Shown: positions 9,901-20,026 of the stretch, in pieces | Numbering within the stretch: the first letter of the stretch is position 1 | How the letters are laid out: every line of letters begins with the position of its first letter | Origin: Anastatus disparis | Lineage: Eukaryota; Arthropoda; Insecta; Hymenoptera; Eupelmidae | Reading direction: 5' to 3' | Assembly: GCA_017163975.1 (NCBI GenBank) | Contig: JAFFSR010000010.1 | Location: 1,240,001 to 1,304,000, forward strand | Length of the DNA stretch: 64,000 nt | Program-made: the position numbers and the translations under genes | Notes under the pieces: generated by a model | The model's input: only the letters and a program-made list of their open reading frames with translations | What the model was told of the DNA's origin: nothing | The model's database searches: none

Positions 9901-10569
9901 TTAACCAGTAGCTGTTGAAGAATAATAACCTTTGTTTCCTGACGACGATGACAGCGATGAATCAGGTCTATGAGATGCAATCGTACGCCACAGTTGATCG
10001 TTACCAATGAATTCTCGAGGTATGCTAACTTGTCGCAAGACGCGTGCAAATTGTTGGCGTCCGCGCGGTGGCGGCCTTTTTCTACTTCTCATAGCTTCGT
10101 TCATTAAATCGACAATATTAGCACCCTCGACAACAGTGCCATCTAGCTTGATTATACCATGACTATCCCATTCAATATTACCAGCTTGCCGCAAATATCT
10201 AATGAGATGTCTAGCATTGCTACGAAATTTCTTTGTTACCGACTGGACAAGCTGTTCGTCGTCGATTTCGTCATTATTGTCTGTACCCATCGTCGTTTCC
10301 GTTTCTAATAAAGTTGTCTCGTTTGGACGTATTATACCTCTACTTTCATTCTTCTCCTCCTCTTTTAGATGTAAGTAACGCTGCAAGATTTGTTGATATT
10401 GCAGAGATTTTTGAAGCTCATTACCCGTAGAATGTAAAATTTTACTCATTTCCTCGTCAAGGCGTGTCGTGGCTGTACCAGGTGTCTGGACACTGGATGG
10501 TGGTGTTGTATGATTAGTAGTTGGTAAGTCGTACTGCTGCTGCAGCCGCTGTTGCTCCAAGCACTCCAT
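9901..10569 (-). CDS. Conserved Maverick protein of unknown function
   Basis: An open frame of 222 residues from ATG 10569. It has a Gln-rich N-terminus, a predicted coiled stretch (ELQKSLQYQQILQRYLHLKE), and a compact C-terminal domain running from VTKKFRSNARHLIRYLR to FARVLRQVSIPREFIGND. That last part, with the IVDLMNEAMRSRK segment, is of a kind seen in unnamed proteins of insect Mavericks. After the TAA at 9901 the same frame stays open for about 35 lysine-rich codons to a TAG near 9795, so the protein may be truncated. Function unknown; the basic helices would suit DNA or core binding. Confidence 0.6.
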   Translation of the reverse strand: MECLEQQRLQQQYDLPTTNHTTPPSSVQTPGTATTRLDEEMSKILHSTGNELQKSLQYQQILQRYLHLKEEEKNESRGIIRPNETTLLETETTMGTDNNDEIDDEQLVQSVTKKFRSNARHLIRYLRQAGNIEWDSHGIIKLDGTVVEGANIVDLMNEAMRSRKRPPPRGRQQFARVLRQVSIPREFIGNDQLWRTIASHRPDSSLSSSSGNKGYYSSTATG

Positions 10570-10852
10570 GCCGATAAAACAGGTTTCACAATTAGCAGTA
10601 GTAAATATGCTGATTTTACCACCAATTTCCTTTTTACCTCCAAGATACCCGGTTTAGCGAGTTTTCGCAACAGTGGTGCGACTTTTCGCAATTGTTTCTT
10701 ACAATACTTGCTGAGTGGAATATTTCCACGTAAAATGTTCGAAGCACACTCGCAAATGTACGTTAAGATTTAGGAATTTGCTTCGCGTAATATGGCCTTG
10801 AGTTGGGAAAGTTCGATTTTACACAAAACATGTAGCTGAGTCCAGTACTTTT
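10446..10852 (-). pseudogene. Small basic Maverick protein with hydrophobic tail
   Basis: One frame runs from about 10852 to 10446, broken by a TAA near 10769. It reads as a helical N-terminus (YWTQLHVLCKIELSQLKAIL), then NILRGNIPLSK, a very basic part (KKQLRKVAPLLRKLAK), and a hydrophobic stretch (SAYLLLLIVKPVLSA). A short protein with this order is common next to the ATPase gene in insect Mavericks. Its start codon is not clear here because TGA lies upstream in the same frame. It overlaps the start of the 9901-10569 gene. A membrane-active or DNA-condensing virion peptide is a guess from composition. Confidence 0.5.
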
Positions 10853-10891
10853 CTGGAATTGGTCATATACGACTACGTCTTACCGGCTCGA

Positions 10892-11569
10892 TTACAATCG
10901 CACGACTGGTAGATTATTTGAGCGAGCAGCAGCTTTTATGGGTTCGCAACGAGGTACATAAACGTACTGATGTTTATCAAACGGAAATATACAAGTACGA
11001 AATCTCACGTTTTCAGGCGTACCCTGTTTCAGATCTATGAACAAATAGCTGTGTGGTTGTGCTGTGGCATCGAGATATGCCTCTTGCAAAAAATAAGGCT
11101 CCTCGGGGTAAACTTGACGCGCCAGATGATTTATTTGCGCTCGATCGCGCGGATTTTTAAATACCACGATGTAATTAGAGTTTAAAGAAATTTTTCGCTG
11201 ACTTTGATAAAAGAGATTTTGCGAGATAAAGATGACGCTCAAGTTATTGTGATGACTGCCTTTGGTAAAGAGATTTACTACAGCTCTGTTGGACGATTCT
11301 CTCATCAGATCGTCGAGAATTAAGAGTTTCGCTCGTGGATTATTGGCATAGTCTTCGCTCTTTAGTAAACCCTCGTAAAATTCGATACCCTCGGCCAACT
11401 TCTTGTAAAGTGGCTGCCACTCGGTATAGTACAAGAGTATACGCTCGAATTTTGTATCACTCATGCGAACAATGTGATGCAAAAAATTCTTCAAGAATAC
11501 TGTTTTACCACACGAGCTTGGTCCACAAATCATCAAAGTCCACGGATGCACCCACCTGCAAACATCCAT
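10892..11569 (-). CDS. ATP: DNA-packaging ATPase (FtsK/HerA-like)
   Basis: A 225-residue intact frame from ATG 11569. The Walker A motif GPSSCGKT lies at residues 16-23 and Walker B KLLILDDL at 81-88. Downstream are a sensor-like region (VIFISQNLF) and an arginine-containing block (NPRDRAQINHLAR). The start (MDVCRWVHPWTLMICGP) places the P-loop close to the N-terminus, as is usual for Polinton packaging ATPases. The enzyme pumps the genome into the preformed capsid. It faces the plus-strand gene at 12028 across a shared promoter region. No inactivating change is seen. Confidence 0.92.
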   Translation of the reverse strand: MDVCRWVHPWTLMICGPSSCGKTVFLKNFLHHIVRMSDTKFERILLYYTEWQPLYKKLAEGIEFYEGLLKSEDYANNPRAKLLILDDLMRESSNRAVVNLFTKGSHHNNLSVIFISQNLFYQSQRKISLNSNYIVVFKNPRDRAQINHLARQVYPEEPYFLQEAYLDATAQPHSYLFIDLKQGTPENVRFRTCIFPFDKHQYVYVPRCEPIKAAARSNNLPVVRL

Positions 11570-12027
11570 GTTACCGCTGCTGCCAAACTTCTATTACTAA
11601 CCTCATCACACCCTCGAACCACTCTACATATACGATCATCAAGAGTGATGAGCAAGAGTGGGGGGGGCGGCAGCGCGCGCATGTGCGAGCAGTATCGTGC
11701 TGGCGCTAGCTAATCGTTTAGCTGATTAGCCATATAGCTGGCTGACGCCAGCATTATTCCACTCTTTAGCTATATGGCTGAAAGAGCCAAATAAGTATTA
11801 ATTTCCTACTTATAATAATACCCCCACCCCACCACCATTTATAGTATAAAATTAAAAGTATTGGTAAACGGTCAGTGCTGGTTAGTCTTGAAATAGTGCT
11901 GCTATCGTGAGCAATAACCAAGAAATTGAAGAAGGTAATAAATTTTTATCAAAGAATTAATCAGATTTAAATTTTTGATTCTCAACAATTTTATAGAAAA
12001 GAGAGTCTACAAAAAGTACAGTGAACG
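11570..12027. promoter_or_regulatory. Divergent promoter between ATPase and the PPP1R15-like gene
   Basis: This spacer separates the only divergent gene pair of the element. It contains a perfect 12-bp inverted repeat, AGCCATATAGCT at 11728-11739 and AGCTATATGGCT at 11768-11779, and a hairpin GCTGGC-TGAC-GCCAGC at 11737-11752. The arms could be a binding site for a regulator. A possible 5' UTR intron for the plus-strand gene (donor AAGGTAATA near 11934, acceptor TTTTATAG near 11995) is also seen. Confidence 0.5.
11845..11876 (+). promoter_or_regulatory. TATA box plus initiator for the 12028 gene
   Basis: TATAAA at 11845-11850 is followed by an arthropod-type initiator TCAGT at 11872-11876. 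The initiator A (11874) is 29 bases from the start of the TATA box, the classic spacing. Confidence 0.65.
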
Positions 12028-12243
12028 ATGAATCATACAAAACAAGTGCATTTCAAAGAGGGCAAGCCGGAAATTCATGTGACACGCGTGTGGGAATATG
12101 CGAGTCGTACAGCGCGACGTGGAGAGTGGGAGCAAGCGGCTTGTGATAGAGAAAGATTCAGAATGAGAGTGGAAAGGATGCGGATTATTCTGGAACCTGT
12201 GCTTTTGAAAAAAATTGATGACTACTTAACTAATAGAAAATAA
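12028..12243 (+). CDS. PPP1R15 (GADD34)-like small protein
   Basis: An intact 71-residue frame with ATG start and its own TATA/initiator promoter; it is the only plus-strand Maverick gene. KQVHF at residues 5-9 fits the RVxF-type PP1-docking motif. VW (21-22) and then ARRGEWEQAACDRERF (29-44) follow, which is the layout and signature of the eIF2-alpha/actin-binding part of PPP1R15 proteins (an A-R-x-G-x-W-E core, then D-R-x-R-F), then an ILEPVL helix. PPP1R15 proteins bring PP1 to phosphorylated eIF2-alpha and restore translation. By analogy with viral proteins that do this, a role against host shut-off is inferred. An AATAAA overlaps the stop. The frame is short, so the call rests on motif order. 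Confidence 0.65.
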   Translation: MNHTKQVHFKEGKPEIHVTRVWEYASRTARRGEWEQAACDRERFRMRVERMRIILEPVLLKKIDDYLTNRK

Positions 12244-12250
12244 ATTTATT
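12239..12250. terminator. Back-to-back poly(A) signals
   Basis: AATAAA at 12239-12244 on the plus strand serves the PPP1R15-like gene. TTTATT at 12245-12250 is AATAAA on the minus strand, 67 bases past the polymerase stop. The two convergent genes share this short spacer. Confidence 0.6.
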
Positions 12251-12316
12251 TTTCGTTTTACATGTTTATAAAATATAAAAATTTATTTCAAAATAGTTTG
12301 TGTTTTAATTCTCTCT

Positions 12317-15300
12317 TTATCGTATATCATATATCCGCTTTAGTGATAATATATTTATAATAATATATTTTAAGTTAGACTTATAACTGTATGGATAGCT
12401 AATCTCGTTATTCACGAATCGTCTCTTTGAGTACATGGGCTCGCATATTTTACATTCAGGTCGTGTTACAACATCGTGAAACCATGCCCGTCTAATAGCG
12501 TCATAGTTTGCAAAAAGTGGCGGTATTTTACCAGTAATAAGATCTCGTATGGAATCAAAGTTTATTTTCTGACTTACCGACGAATTAAGTCTTATACCCT
12601 TGATTTTGCAAACACACCCTTCAATGCCATCTGGTGTCGAATATTTATATCCGTAAAATTTGGGTCCTCCAGAGACGAATGATGTGATGCTTGTGCCAAG
12701 ACCATAACAGGCCAATTCGTCGATCAAGTCACCCAAGAACAGCCTTGTTTTCGCATCGTACTCACCCACGCGACTGACATACACAATAGAATCAGTATCG
12801 TAATACAATACACGTTCACCCAGCGGTTGCAATTCTTCGTAAAGTTTTAAACGCGCTAAGGCTGTGGTATAAGCGGCCACGACAACGTTACATAATGGTG
12901 ATAGCTCAACAGCCGATTCTTTATTGTGCCAACTTACATAAATTGTCGTCTCATTGATCGGTAAAATTGAGTCGATCTCGGTCTCAACACTGCAGAGTAA
13001 TTCAAACAATCTCTGTGGATCATCTATCACTTCAGTCTTTGGCATATTCTCTCGTTGACCAAATTTACCACACAATGAATTTAAACAGAGTTTTGCTACG
13101 GATCTCAGACCAGCATTATATTTCATTCGATTTTTGTCAAATTTAATGCCCTCTTGTTGCACAAATTTCTCAATACATCGAACAATCGCGTTTTCATCAC
13201 CGTCAGCACATTCCGAAGGGTAACCCGACGCGTACGTTTTATCAGCGAAAAATTTATCAATATAAGTTTGAAATAGACCACCTTGACCCGTGGCTTTGTT
13301 GTACTGAGTAATTTTATAAGACCATATTTCAAATATTTTTTTGATGATATAGCCCATTTGAACAGCTTTTTTCAACTCGTCAGCAACTTACGTGCCGATA
13401 AAAACTCGATCATCAGGATTTTCATGGTCACAATCTACGGTATACATTGATTCGGCACATGTTCGACACAGTGGAAACAAAAGCTTATTATGCATTCTAA
13501 CGGGTAGTACAGCATGATATATATTTCGCGGTGGCAATACTTCGCATTTAATAAGACCTTCAACATGACATATATTATTTGTTTGACCCACCAAAGAGCG
13601 TCACTCATCCTCACCCACGTAAAGAGTAGGATGACCAATGGGATATCGACCGTATTTATAGATATATGGATATAATGAACACACGTCCACGTATTTTATT
13701 TTCTCACCCTCTTTTACATCGTAAATTTTGACTGTATTACCCGTACAACCATCGAAAAATGCTTCTCGAGGATTCAACGATTCATGCCAATTTCGTGTCT
13801 TATCATCGATATACATCTTCATACTTTCGTTCTGTGAGTACTCATGATCAAAATCACATTCCCACTTTTCTATTAATTAATAACCGTGACTTCTTATCTT
13901 TTCGGATATTCGCGCGGTTCTCTCGAAACGTTCGTCCATATTTTCACCGTTTACGAGGTGTGAGTCACGGTTCACTGTGTAACACCATACACAGCCATGT
14001 CAATAACCCCCGGTGAAATCGTAAAACAATTTTCGTACCGTTTTCAAGCTCGCAGTATCCATCCACTAGAGGGCCCTCGGAAAGTCTCTTTTCTCGAGCT
14101 CGGATAGTATACCGAATTCGATGATTCAGCACATTTTCCATCCAACACAGCCACCGCATCGCCTTTATAGACTACTTGTTTGCTTGTCTATAACCACCCT
14201 GAGGTATGATTCCTATAGTGTCTTTTTGTAAAAAATTTTTTCTATATGCACGCATACAAGATGATGCGATGGTGGCGCACTCTACGAATGGATCTGTATT
14301 ACCACATTCTATGAAGGTTTTACGAAAGGCCAAACATGCTAATCGTAAAATTTTTACATCTTGTCTACAGTATTTTATAATCTAATTTTTAAAATTAAAT
14401 ATATAATTGTCATTGTTATTTTCATTATACCACTGTATAAATTCTTGTCGCTCATCGACCTTCATTGAATCCGATGAAAAAGACCACACAGGTGGCATTT
14501 CTCTTACGTAATTTTGATTCTCTGGTGTGTTAAACAAATGAGGAAACGTATCTTTCTCGATATTAGCAAGACCGTAAGCTTTTGGTAGTGCAGCTAAACT
14601 CATGTGTAAGTAATTTAAGTTGTCTATGAATTTAACGGTTGAAATTTCCATTATGATTATTTTTGACCCGTTTGAAATTATATCTGGCTTATCTCTAAGA
14701 TCTGTACGTTCTATCGAATGCTTGAGAATAAATTGTGCATCAAAACCCTGTGCATTGTTGGCTATACAAATAATTTGCTTGAAACTTTTTCTTGTTGCTA
14801 AGGTCAAATCAACTAGCTGTTTTACAGGGTCGATTTCAAACACGTATTCGCGTATACCACATATTTCGCAAGAATTAGTTATATTTACATCATCCAAACA
14901 ATAATTACATACTTGTTGTACAACACACAAATTTGGCACATGCAAACTTATTTTTTCACCATCAGCACCCAAGATAATTTCCGATTGTTGAGTCTCGAAA
15001 TCATAAAATAAATAAAGTATATTCTTTTTATTGGTTGCAAATCCTTTTTTGCTGATAAAAGGTTGCATGTAACAAAAGTGTTCTATCGGCATTTCACCAT
15101 TACATATTTTGCAAAATATCGTATTACAATTATGTGGATCTTTATCGCACATTCGAACTGTTTTACTGCACAAACGACAAATTTTTATGTTCTCGCATAC
15201 CGACCGAAAATCATCAAAAGATTTTGAGATTTTATGATTTTCCAGACAATTATTACCGTAAAAATCTCTAGTGCATTGAATACATTTTATTTTTTCCTGA

Positions 15301-16630
15301 TTTATGTTGCAAGGGGAGCTCTGAAAACATTTACAACATTTTTGTGGACATTTATGATTTTTTTGATGACTAAACTTTTTATTACAAGGTATGCAGTAGC
15401 CACGGCTGCCAGCTGCTGCAAGTAAATTTCAAATTGGTTGGTAATGATTAGAGTTTTCGTAAAACATTATATTTAAGGTATGTCTTACTACATTACCAAC
15501 ATCGTGTACAAAACGTGCACCATCGTAAAGTGGTTTATGGCCTCGAGCAAAGTTTTGAAAAGAATAAACAACTATTGCAACTCCGAAAAGCGCATAATAT
15601 TCTTGAAATAATTTTATTTCTTCGATACCGCAACTTGTTTCGGGTATCGTAACTCTCGCAGCTTTAAGAGGAGGTCACGTATCTCTGTCCTTTTCTAATC
15701 AAAGAAATGATTTTTTCACAAAAACTAATAACTTTCTCAAAAAATGAAGAGAAAGCCGCATCTTGTATCAAAAAAGCAATATTTTCTTTGATAAGGAAAA
15801 ATTAATTTTATTGCTTCGTTTCCAAGAAAACCTTGAAAAACTAAATTGTCCACCCTAACCTCTATGATTTAAGTTTTTCAAGGTTTTCTTGAAAACGAAG
15901 CAATAAAATTAATTCTTTCTTATCAAAGAAAATATTGCTTTTTTTATTACGAGATGCGGCTTTCTCTTCATTTTTTGCTAATGTTATTAGTTTCTATAAA
16001 AAACTCAATTCTTTGATTAGAGAAGGACAGAGATACGTGACCTCCTCTTAACAAGTTTCAACGCTTGCACTTTCTGATATTGTGCTGTGTGCTGTTTTAT
16101 TCTATTACACCTGTCATGGTGAATACCACTGCGCATCTGTCCACGTATAGCATATACATGAGCAGCGACTAGCGAGCGTGGAAGGCAAAGATTGTCGGTA
16201 TTTTGAATATTTAAAATGGATTTCTTGAAAACTGATTCGCTAGTGAGTGATACCCGACCGCGTCCCTCTGGTTTAGAAACAATGCTGACTTTCACGTTTA
16301 AAACATCATCTATTTCAAATTTGTCATTACTTTGTGCTACAGAAGCTAATAACTCGAGTAGATCTGTCGGTGAAAAATCACGAACCAGTCTAAAAGAAAT
16401 CCATAAAGAACCGTGAACAAAGTGGTCAGGGTTTATAGTTATACCGATATGACGATATAAATCATTTATTGCTGCCTCAAACCACGTATATACATTCGCA
16501 TTAGGTGGTGGGGCAATATTGACACTCTTAATTGTCTACCTTGTAACTTAAACTGTCGGTAATATCGCGATGATTCTTCATGAATCGTAATGTGGTTCTG
16601 AGTAGTAGTAGTACCATCTCCCTGTTATAG
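12317..16630 (-). pseudogene. POLB: Protein-primed family B DNA polymerase, broken
   Basis: Exonuclease motifs are seen as YDFETQ (about 15002), NAQGFDAQF (about 14750) and YCRQDVKIL (about 14360). Polymerase motif A is DVCSLYPYI (about 13687), motif B KLCLNSLCGKFG (about 13093) and motif C YYDTDS (about 12802). A Cys-rich N-terminal region with several CxxC pairs spans about 15100-15420. Stops in frame lie at 13388-13390, 13601-13603, 13877-13879, 14382-14384 and 15429-15431, with a frameshift near 14010 and a MITE inserted at 15664-16051. The polymerase would replicate the element from its ends using a terminal protein. All core motifs keep their key Asp and Glu residues, so decay came after function. 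The upstream part continues in the exons at 17206-18108. Confidence 0.92.
15664..16051. mobile_element. TTAA MITE inside the polymerase gene (family A)
   Basis: A 388-bp near-palindrome with TTAA on both sides and termini GAGGAGGTCACGTATCTCTG. On the minus strand the polymerase coding sequence stops at one TTAA and resumes in frame at the other, so the insertion site is certain. A related copy lies at about 51848-52215. Confidence 0.9.
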
Positions 16631-17205
16631 ATATTTGTCTACAATATAATATACCAAAATTACGTGAAAATGTGTGATTTATAAATTTACGCTTAAGGAG
16701 ATGTAAAATGGACACCACCCCTGTATTCATGAATTTTGCTTATTTTTTTATTATATTGCAAAACTTGAGGAAAAGAAATGCTTTAGCTTGTAGTATTTAC
16801 CATAAAGATTATTCAGTTAAATTTTCAAATAAATTCATTCATTAGTTTTTAAAATTTTAGTGTTCCAACATTTATATATGGTCAATGTCCCAATCGCTAC
16901 TCACGAACCTATTACTAGCCACTCATTGTTAAAAATTTTTGGTATCTAAATAACATTGAGCGGTTAGTAATAGGTTCGTGAGTAGCGATTGGGACATTGA
17001 CCATATTAAAATTTTCAGATTTTGTACAAGAAATCTAAAATTCTGAGAAACTAATAAATGAATTTATTTTAAAATTTAACTGAATAATCTTTATGGTAAA
17101 TACTACAAGCTAAAGCATTTCTTTTCCTCAAGTTTTGCAATATAATGAAAAAATAAGCAAAATTCATGAATACAGGGGTGGTGTCCGTTTTACATCTCCT
17201 CAAAT
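16631..17205. mobile_element. TTAA-type MITE in or beside a polymerase intron
   Basis: A 500-bp palindrome runs from TTAAGGAGATGTAAAATGG at 16693 to its inverted end near 17201, with long arms (AATTCATGAATACAGGGG) and a central block repeated inverted (CAATCGCTACTCACGAACC). The left flank is TTAA and the right flank TTGA/TCAA. It separates the acidic N-terminal exon from the body of the polymerase gene. The exact exon junctions on either side are not certain. Confidence 0.75.
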
Positions 17206-18108
17206 CAACCTGTATTCTCTGTACCTGGCGATTCAAACGAAATAATCGTATTATTAAGTGTATTCTGCTCGTTATTATTGATTGCCATTAATGACGGTCT
17301 CCCATCATCGCCCCACCAAGAGCAACCAGGCATGGGTTCAGAAGGTGGTGGCGCTGCTGTATTATTTACCCCCTCCACCGCAAAGTTTGGGGTAGTTTCA
17401 GAGACATTTATGACTTCTCTTACCTCTTCGGGAGGTGGTAGTAGCACGAGATTTCTCGAACCAGACACATCTTCTTCTTCGGTCAGAAGCCTTATCAACA
17501 AAATCATCCCCACTACTGTCCTCCATCATATTTTGCAGGTCTGTAAAATTTATGTAAAATTTGCTTAATTGCTCTATTTTTAACAAAAAAGTCTTATCCC
17601 GCGAAATTTTGTGATCATAAACAAAAAGTTTATTGGTTATTGATTATTGATCCGAAACTGATATTTTCTTGCAAATTATGTTTTCAGATTTATCATTTTA
17701 TTCACAACAAAAAAGTATTTTATAGCGAAACTCTACGATCTTAAAGAAAAAAGATACAAACTTTTAAACGGTAAAAGAAATTATGAATAACTTACCTTTA
17801 ATAACACGGTGATGTAACATGAGAAGCCTGACTTGTGACGCATCCTGCATCCCTCTGCTTTTAATACAACGACCAGCAATGTCAAGTATTTTATTATCAT
17901 TAAAAATACTTCGCTTAAACATATAAGCTAAGGTACGTAGTCCGCAAAGTCCTAAGATAAATTTAATTTTTTTCAATAATTCATTATTGGAGAAAATGTT
18001 TAGACTTTTGCGCCATGAATTATTGCAAAATAATTTTATTTGCGGCTCACAAACTAATGCTATATTAACAATATTTATCAAGACTTTAAGTAAATTTTTT
18101 CTAACCAT
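17206..18108 (-). pseudogene. 5' exons of the polymerase transcript
   Basis: Exon 1 starts at ATG 18108 (MVRKNLLKVLINIVNIALVC) and runs to 17796, where AAAG/GTAAGT is a good donor. The acceptor TTTTACAG lies at 17541, and exon 2 begins at 17540. The 255-bp intron joins the frames in phase, and the acidic segment (MMEDSSGDD) follows directly. A one-base shift near 17490 then breaks exon 2 before a Pro- and Ser-rich stretch (LPPPEEV, APPPSEPMPG) that ends at the MITE. Exon 1 is helical and Cys-containing, with no domain I know. It may be the N-terminus of the polymerase polyprotein or a separate protein; the splice join argues for the former. Confidence 0.6.
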
Positions 18109-18179
18109 CTCACTTCGTGTTGATCTTCTTCTCTGGAACGTTGAACCTTAACTGTTCATCAGACCTGTCAATCTTCGCG

Positions 18180-18187
18180 TATTTATA
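18180..18187 (-). promoter_or_regulatory. TATA box for the polymerase transcript
   Basis: The minus strand reads TATAAATA from 18187. Transcription would begin near 18158, about 50 bases before the ATG at 18108. Confidence 0.55.
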
Positions 18188-18471
18188 GTACGATTTAGAC
18201 ATGAATTTAAAAGTAGGGATGAGGGGTGACGAAGGGGTAGTATGTGCGCAACATTTAATATTTCAAGAATCATCTTAATTTGATATTTAAATCCGCCAAC
18301 ACATGTAAAATAATGTCAGTTTAGCGCGAATCGTGGACCGGTGTGCATGTAAGTATAAACCAGAATGCATATAATTCACCATCATTTCGCTCACGAGTAG
18401 GTGGAAATTTTTTCATGTAACGCGATCACACTTGGGCGTGTTCTATATCGTCCACCTAGCTAGTGTGTGTC
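18188..18471. other. Right flank of the Maverick
   Basis: No gene. The right terminal inverted repeat would be expected here, but it has no visible match to the left flank. Confidence 0.4.
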
Positions 18472-18860
18472 TTAAGAAGGGGCCGAACTATCTGTCTTTG
18501 TCTAATAGCGTTTTTCATCATTTATGTAAACACTATCCGGTATAACAAGAAAAAAATAGCAGCCCCTGCTAGATATTAGTATAATAAGTAAATTTTGTAA
18601 TAACAACCGAATTTTTTCACTGCGTAGTTTTTGAATAATTAGAGACCTACCAAAAAAAGATAGGTTATATTCTAGATTGCTAGTAGGTCTCTAATTAGTC
18701 AAAAACTATGCGGTAAAAAATTTGGTTGTTATTACAAAATTTACTAATTACACTAATATCTAGCGGGGGCTGCTATTTTTTTCTTGTTATACCTGATAGT
18801 GTTTACATAAATGATGAAAAACGCTATTAGACAAAGACAGATAGTTCGGCCCCTTCTTAA
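18472..18860. mobile_element. TTAA MITE (family B)
   Basis: A near-perfect palindrome of 389 bp with exact TTAA on both sides and termini GAAGGGGCCGAACTATCTGT. The short centre (TAGAGACCTACC / GGTAGGTCTCTA type) joins the arms. No coding capacity. Confidence 0.93.
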
Positions 18861-19060
18861 GTAAAGAGGCGTTAATTGCCCAACCTACATAATCGTAGTG
18901 AAATAATTTGTATATATCTACATATATTCTGCATATAATTCATAGTCATTTGCATATATGTATATATTTACATACATTTAGTATAAGTAAAATAACTACA
19001 TAACATTTTATTTTAATTATAATAATATATCTTCCTATATTATATAGACGTAAGCCTCAA
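18861..19060. other. AT-rich spacer
   Basis: No gene; TATATGTATA-type strings only. Confidence 0.4.
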
Positions 19061-19622
19061 AAAATAGCATTCTTCCGTCCTCCTCCTTTCTCCCCCAGCC
19101 TCCCCCAGCCTCACATTTTTAAATTTTTTAAACGTAAATATAGGTTTTTTTTTCAGCCTCTGTGAGATGCCTCCCCCCTCCTCCCCCCCTCTCCTCGACC
19201 TGCCTCTGACATCGCCTCAACGCTTGTCGCCTCATATTACCTCATAGGTCTCCTCAAAGACACCTCAGAGACGCCTCAGGTAAGCCTTACGAATTCCTCG
19301 AAACGCCTCAAGTTTGTGAGAGTGATATTTTTTAAAATTTTCAAAAATAACGTAAAAATAGTTACCGACGCCTCAGTGCTTCCTCATCCCCTCCTCTTAC
19401 AACGCCTCAGGGTACGCCTCAGAGATGAGGCATTTTTTCGTATGCCTCTTGTCCCGCCTTATACATCGCCTTAGAGACGGCTCAATGCTTCCTCATCCCC
19501 TCCTCTTACAACGCCTCAGGGTACGCCTCAGAGATAAGGCATTTATACGTATGTATACACAAGAATATGTACATCACAAATTGGGGGGCTGGCGAGCAGG
19601 GCGAGCAGGGGGTACCCCCTAG
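19061..19622 (+). mobile_element. Non-autonomous Helitron 3' part with CCTC-rich minisatellite
   Basis: A GCCTCA-rich stretch includes a tandem duplication of about 107 bp (CTTCCTCATCCCCTCC... at 19380 and 19487). The end is a classic Helitron 3' terminus: a hairpin AGGGGGTACCCCCT at 19607-19620, then CTAG at 19619-19622 followed by T. The same end with variations occurs at 24888 and 54035. The 5' end (TC) could not be fixed. Confidence 0.7.
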
Positions 19623-19623
19623 T

Positions 19624-19627
<4 letters not shown>

Positions 19628-19676
<49 letters not shown>

Positions 19677-19978
19677 TTGTAAAAGATAAGAATGTTATGC
19701 TCTTCTACTTTCCGCTATCCTGATACTTTTTATTAATTTTTCGTAATAATCTCTTGTTTTTTACATGAAAAATTTGAATTTTAATGCATTTATCATTTGC
19801 ATGTTATTTGCATATGGATAACGCATTGCACGTTATTTGCAAATAAACATTGTGTAAGTAATGTACTTACTCATTACCATGTATACTTTTATGACATTGT
19901 AGACCATATTCAGTTTAATATCTTGAGGCCTTATTTAATTTCTATATATATATATATATATATATATTTATAATTTGC

Positions 19979-20026
<48 letters not shown>

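Larger units (their letters stand above)
3609..18187 (-). mobile_element. Maverick/Polinton (adintovirus-like) element, decayed
   Basis: The block holds the hallmark set of Polintons: protein-primed DNA polymerase B, retroviral-type integrase, FtsK/HerA-type packaging ATPase, adenovirus-type protease, major and minor capsid proteins, and PLA2. All are on the minus strand, with one plus-strand gene. Gene contacts are tight and some frames overlap. Limits are drawn at the outermost poly(A) signal and promoter. Neither terminal inverted repeats nor a target duplication could be identified, and the right side is followed by a TTAA MITE at 18472. Stop codons and shifts in polymerase, integrase and capsid genes, and two MITE insertions, show it is a fossil copy. 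Confidence 0.9.

Noticed and set aside
14620..14904. Plus-strand frame antisense to the polymerase exonuclease region
   Set aside because: Shadow of the polymerase coding strand.
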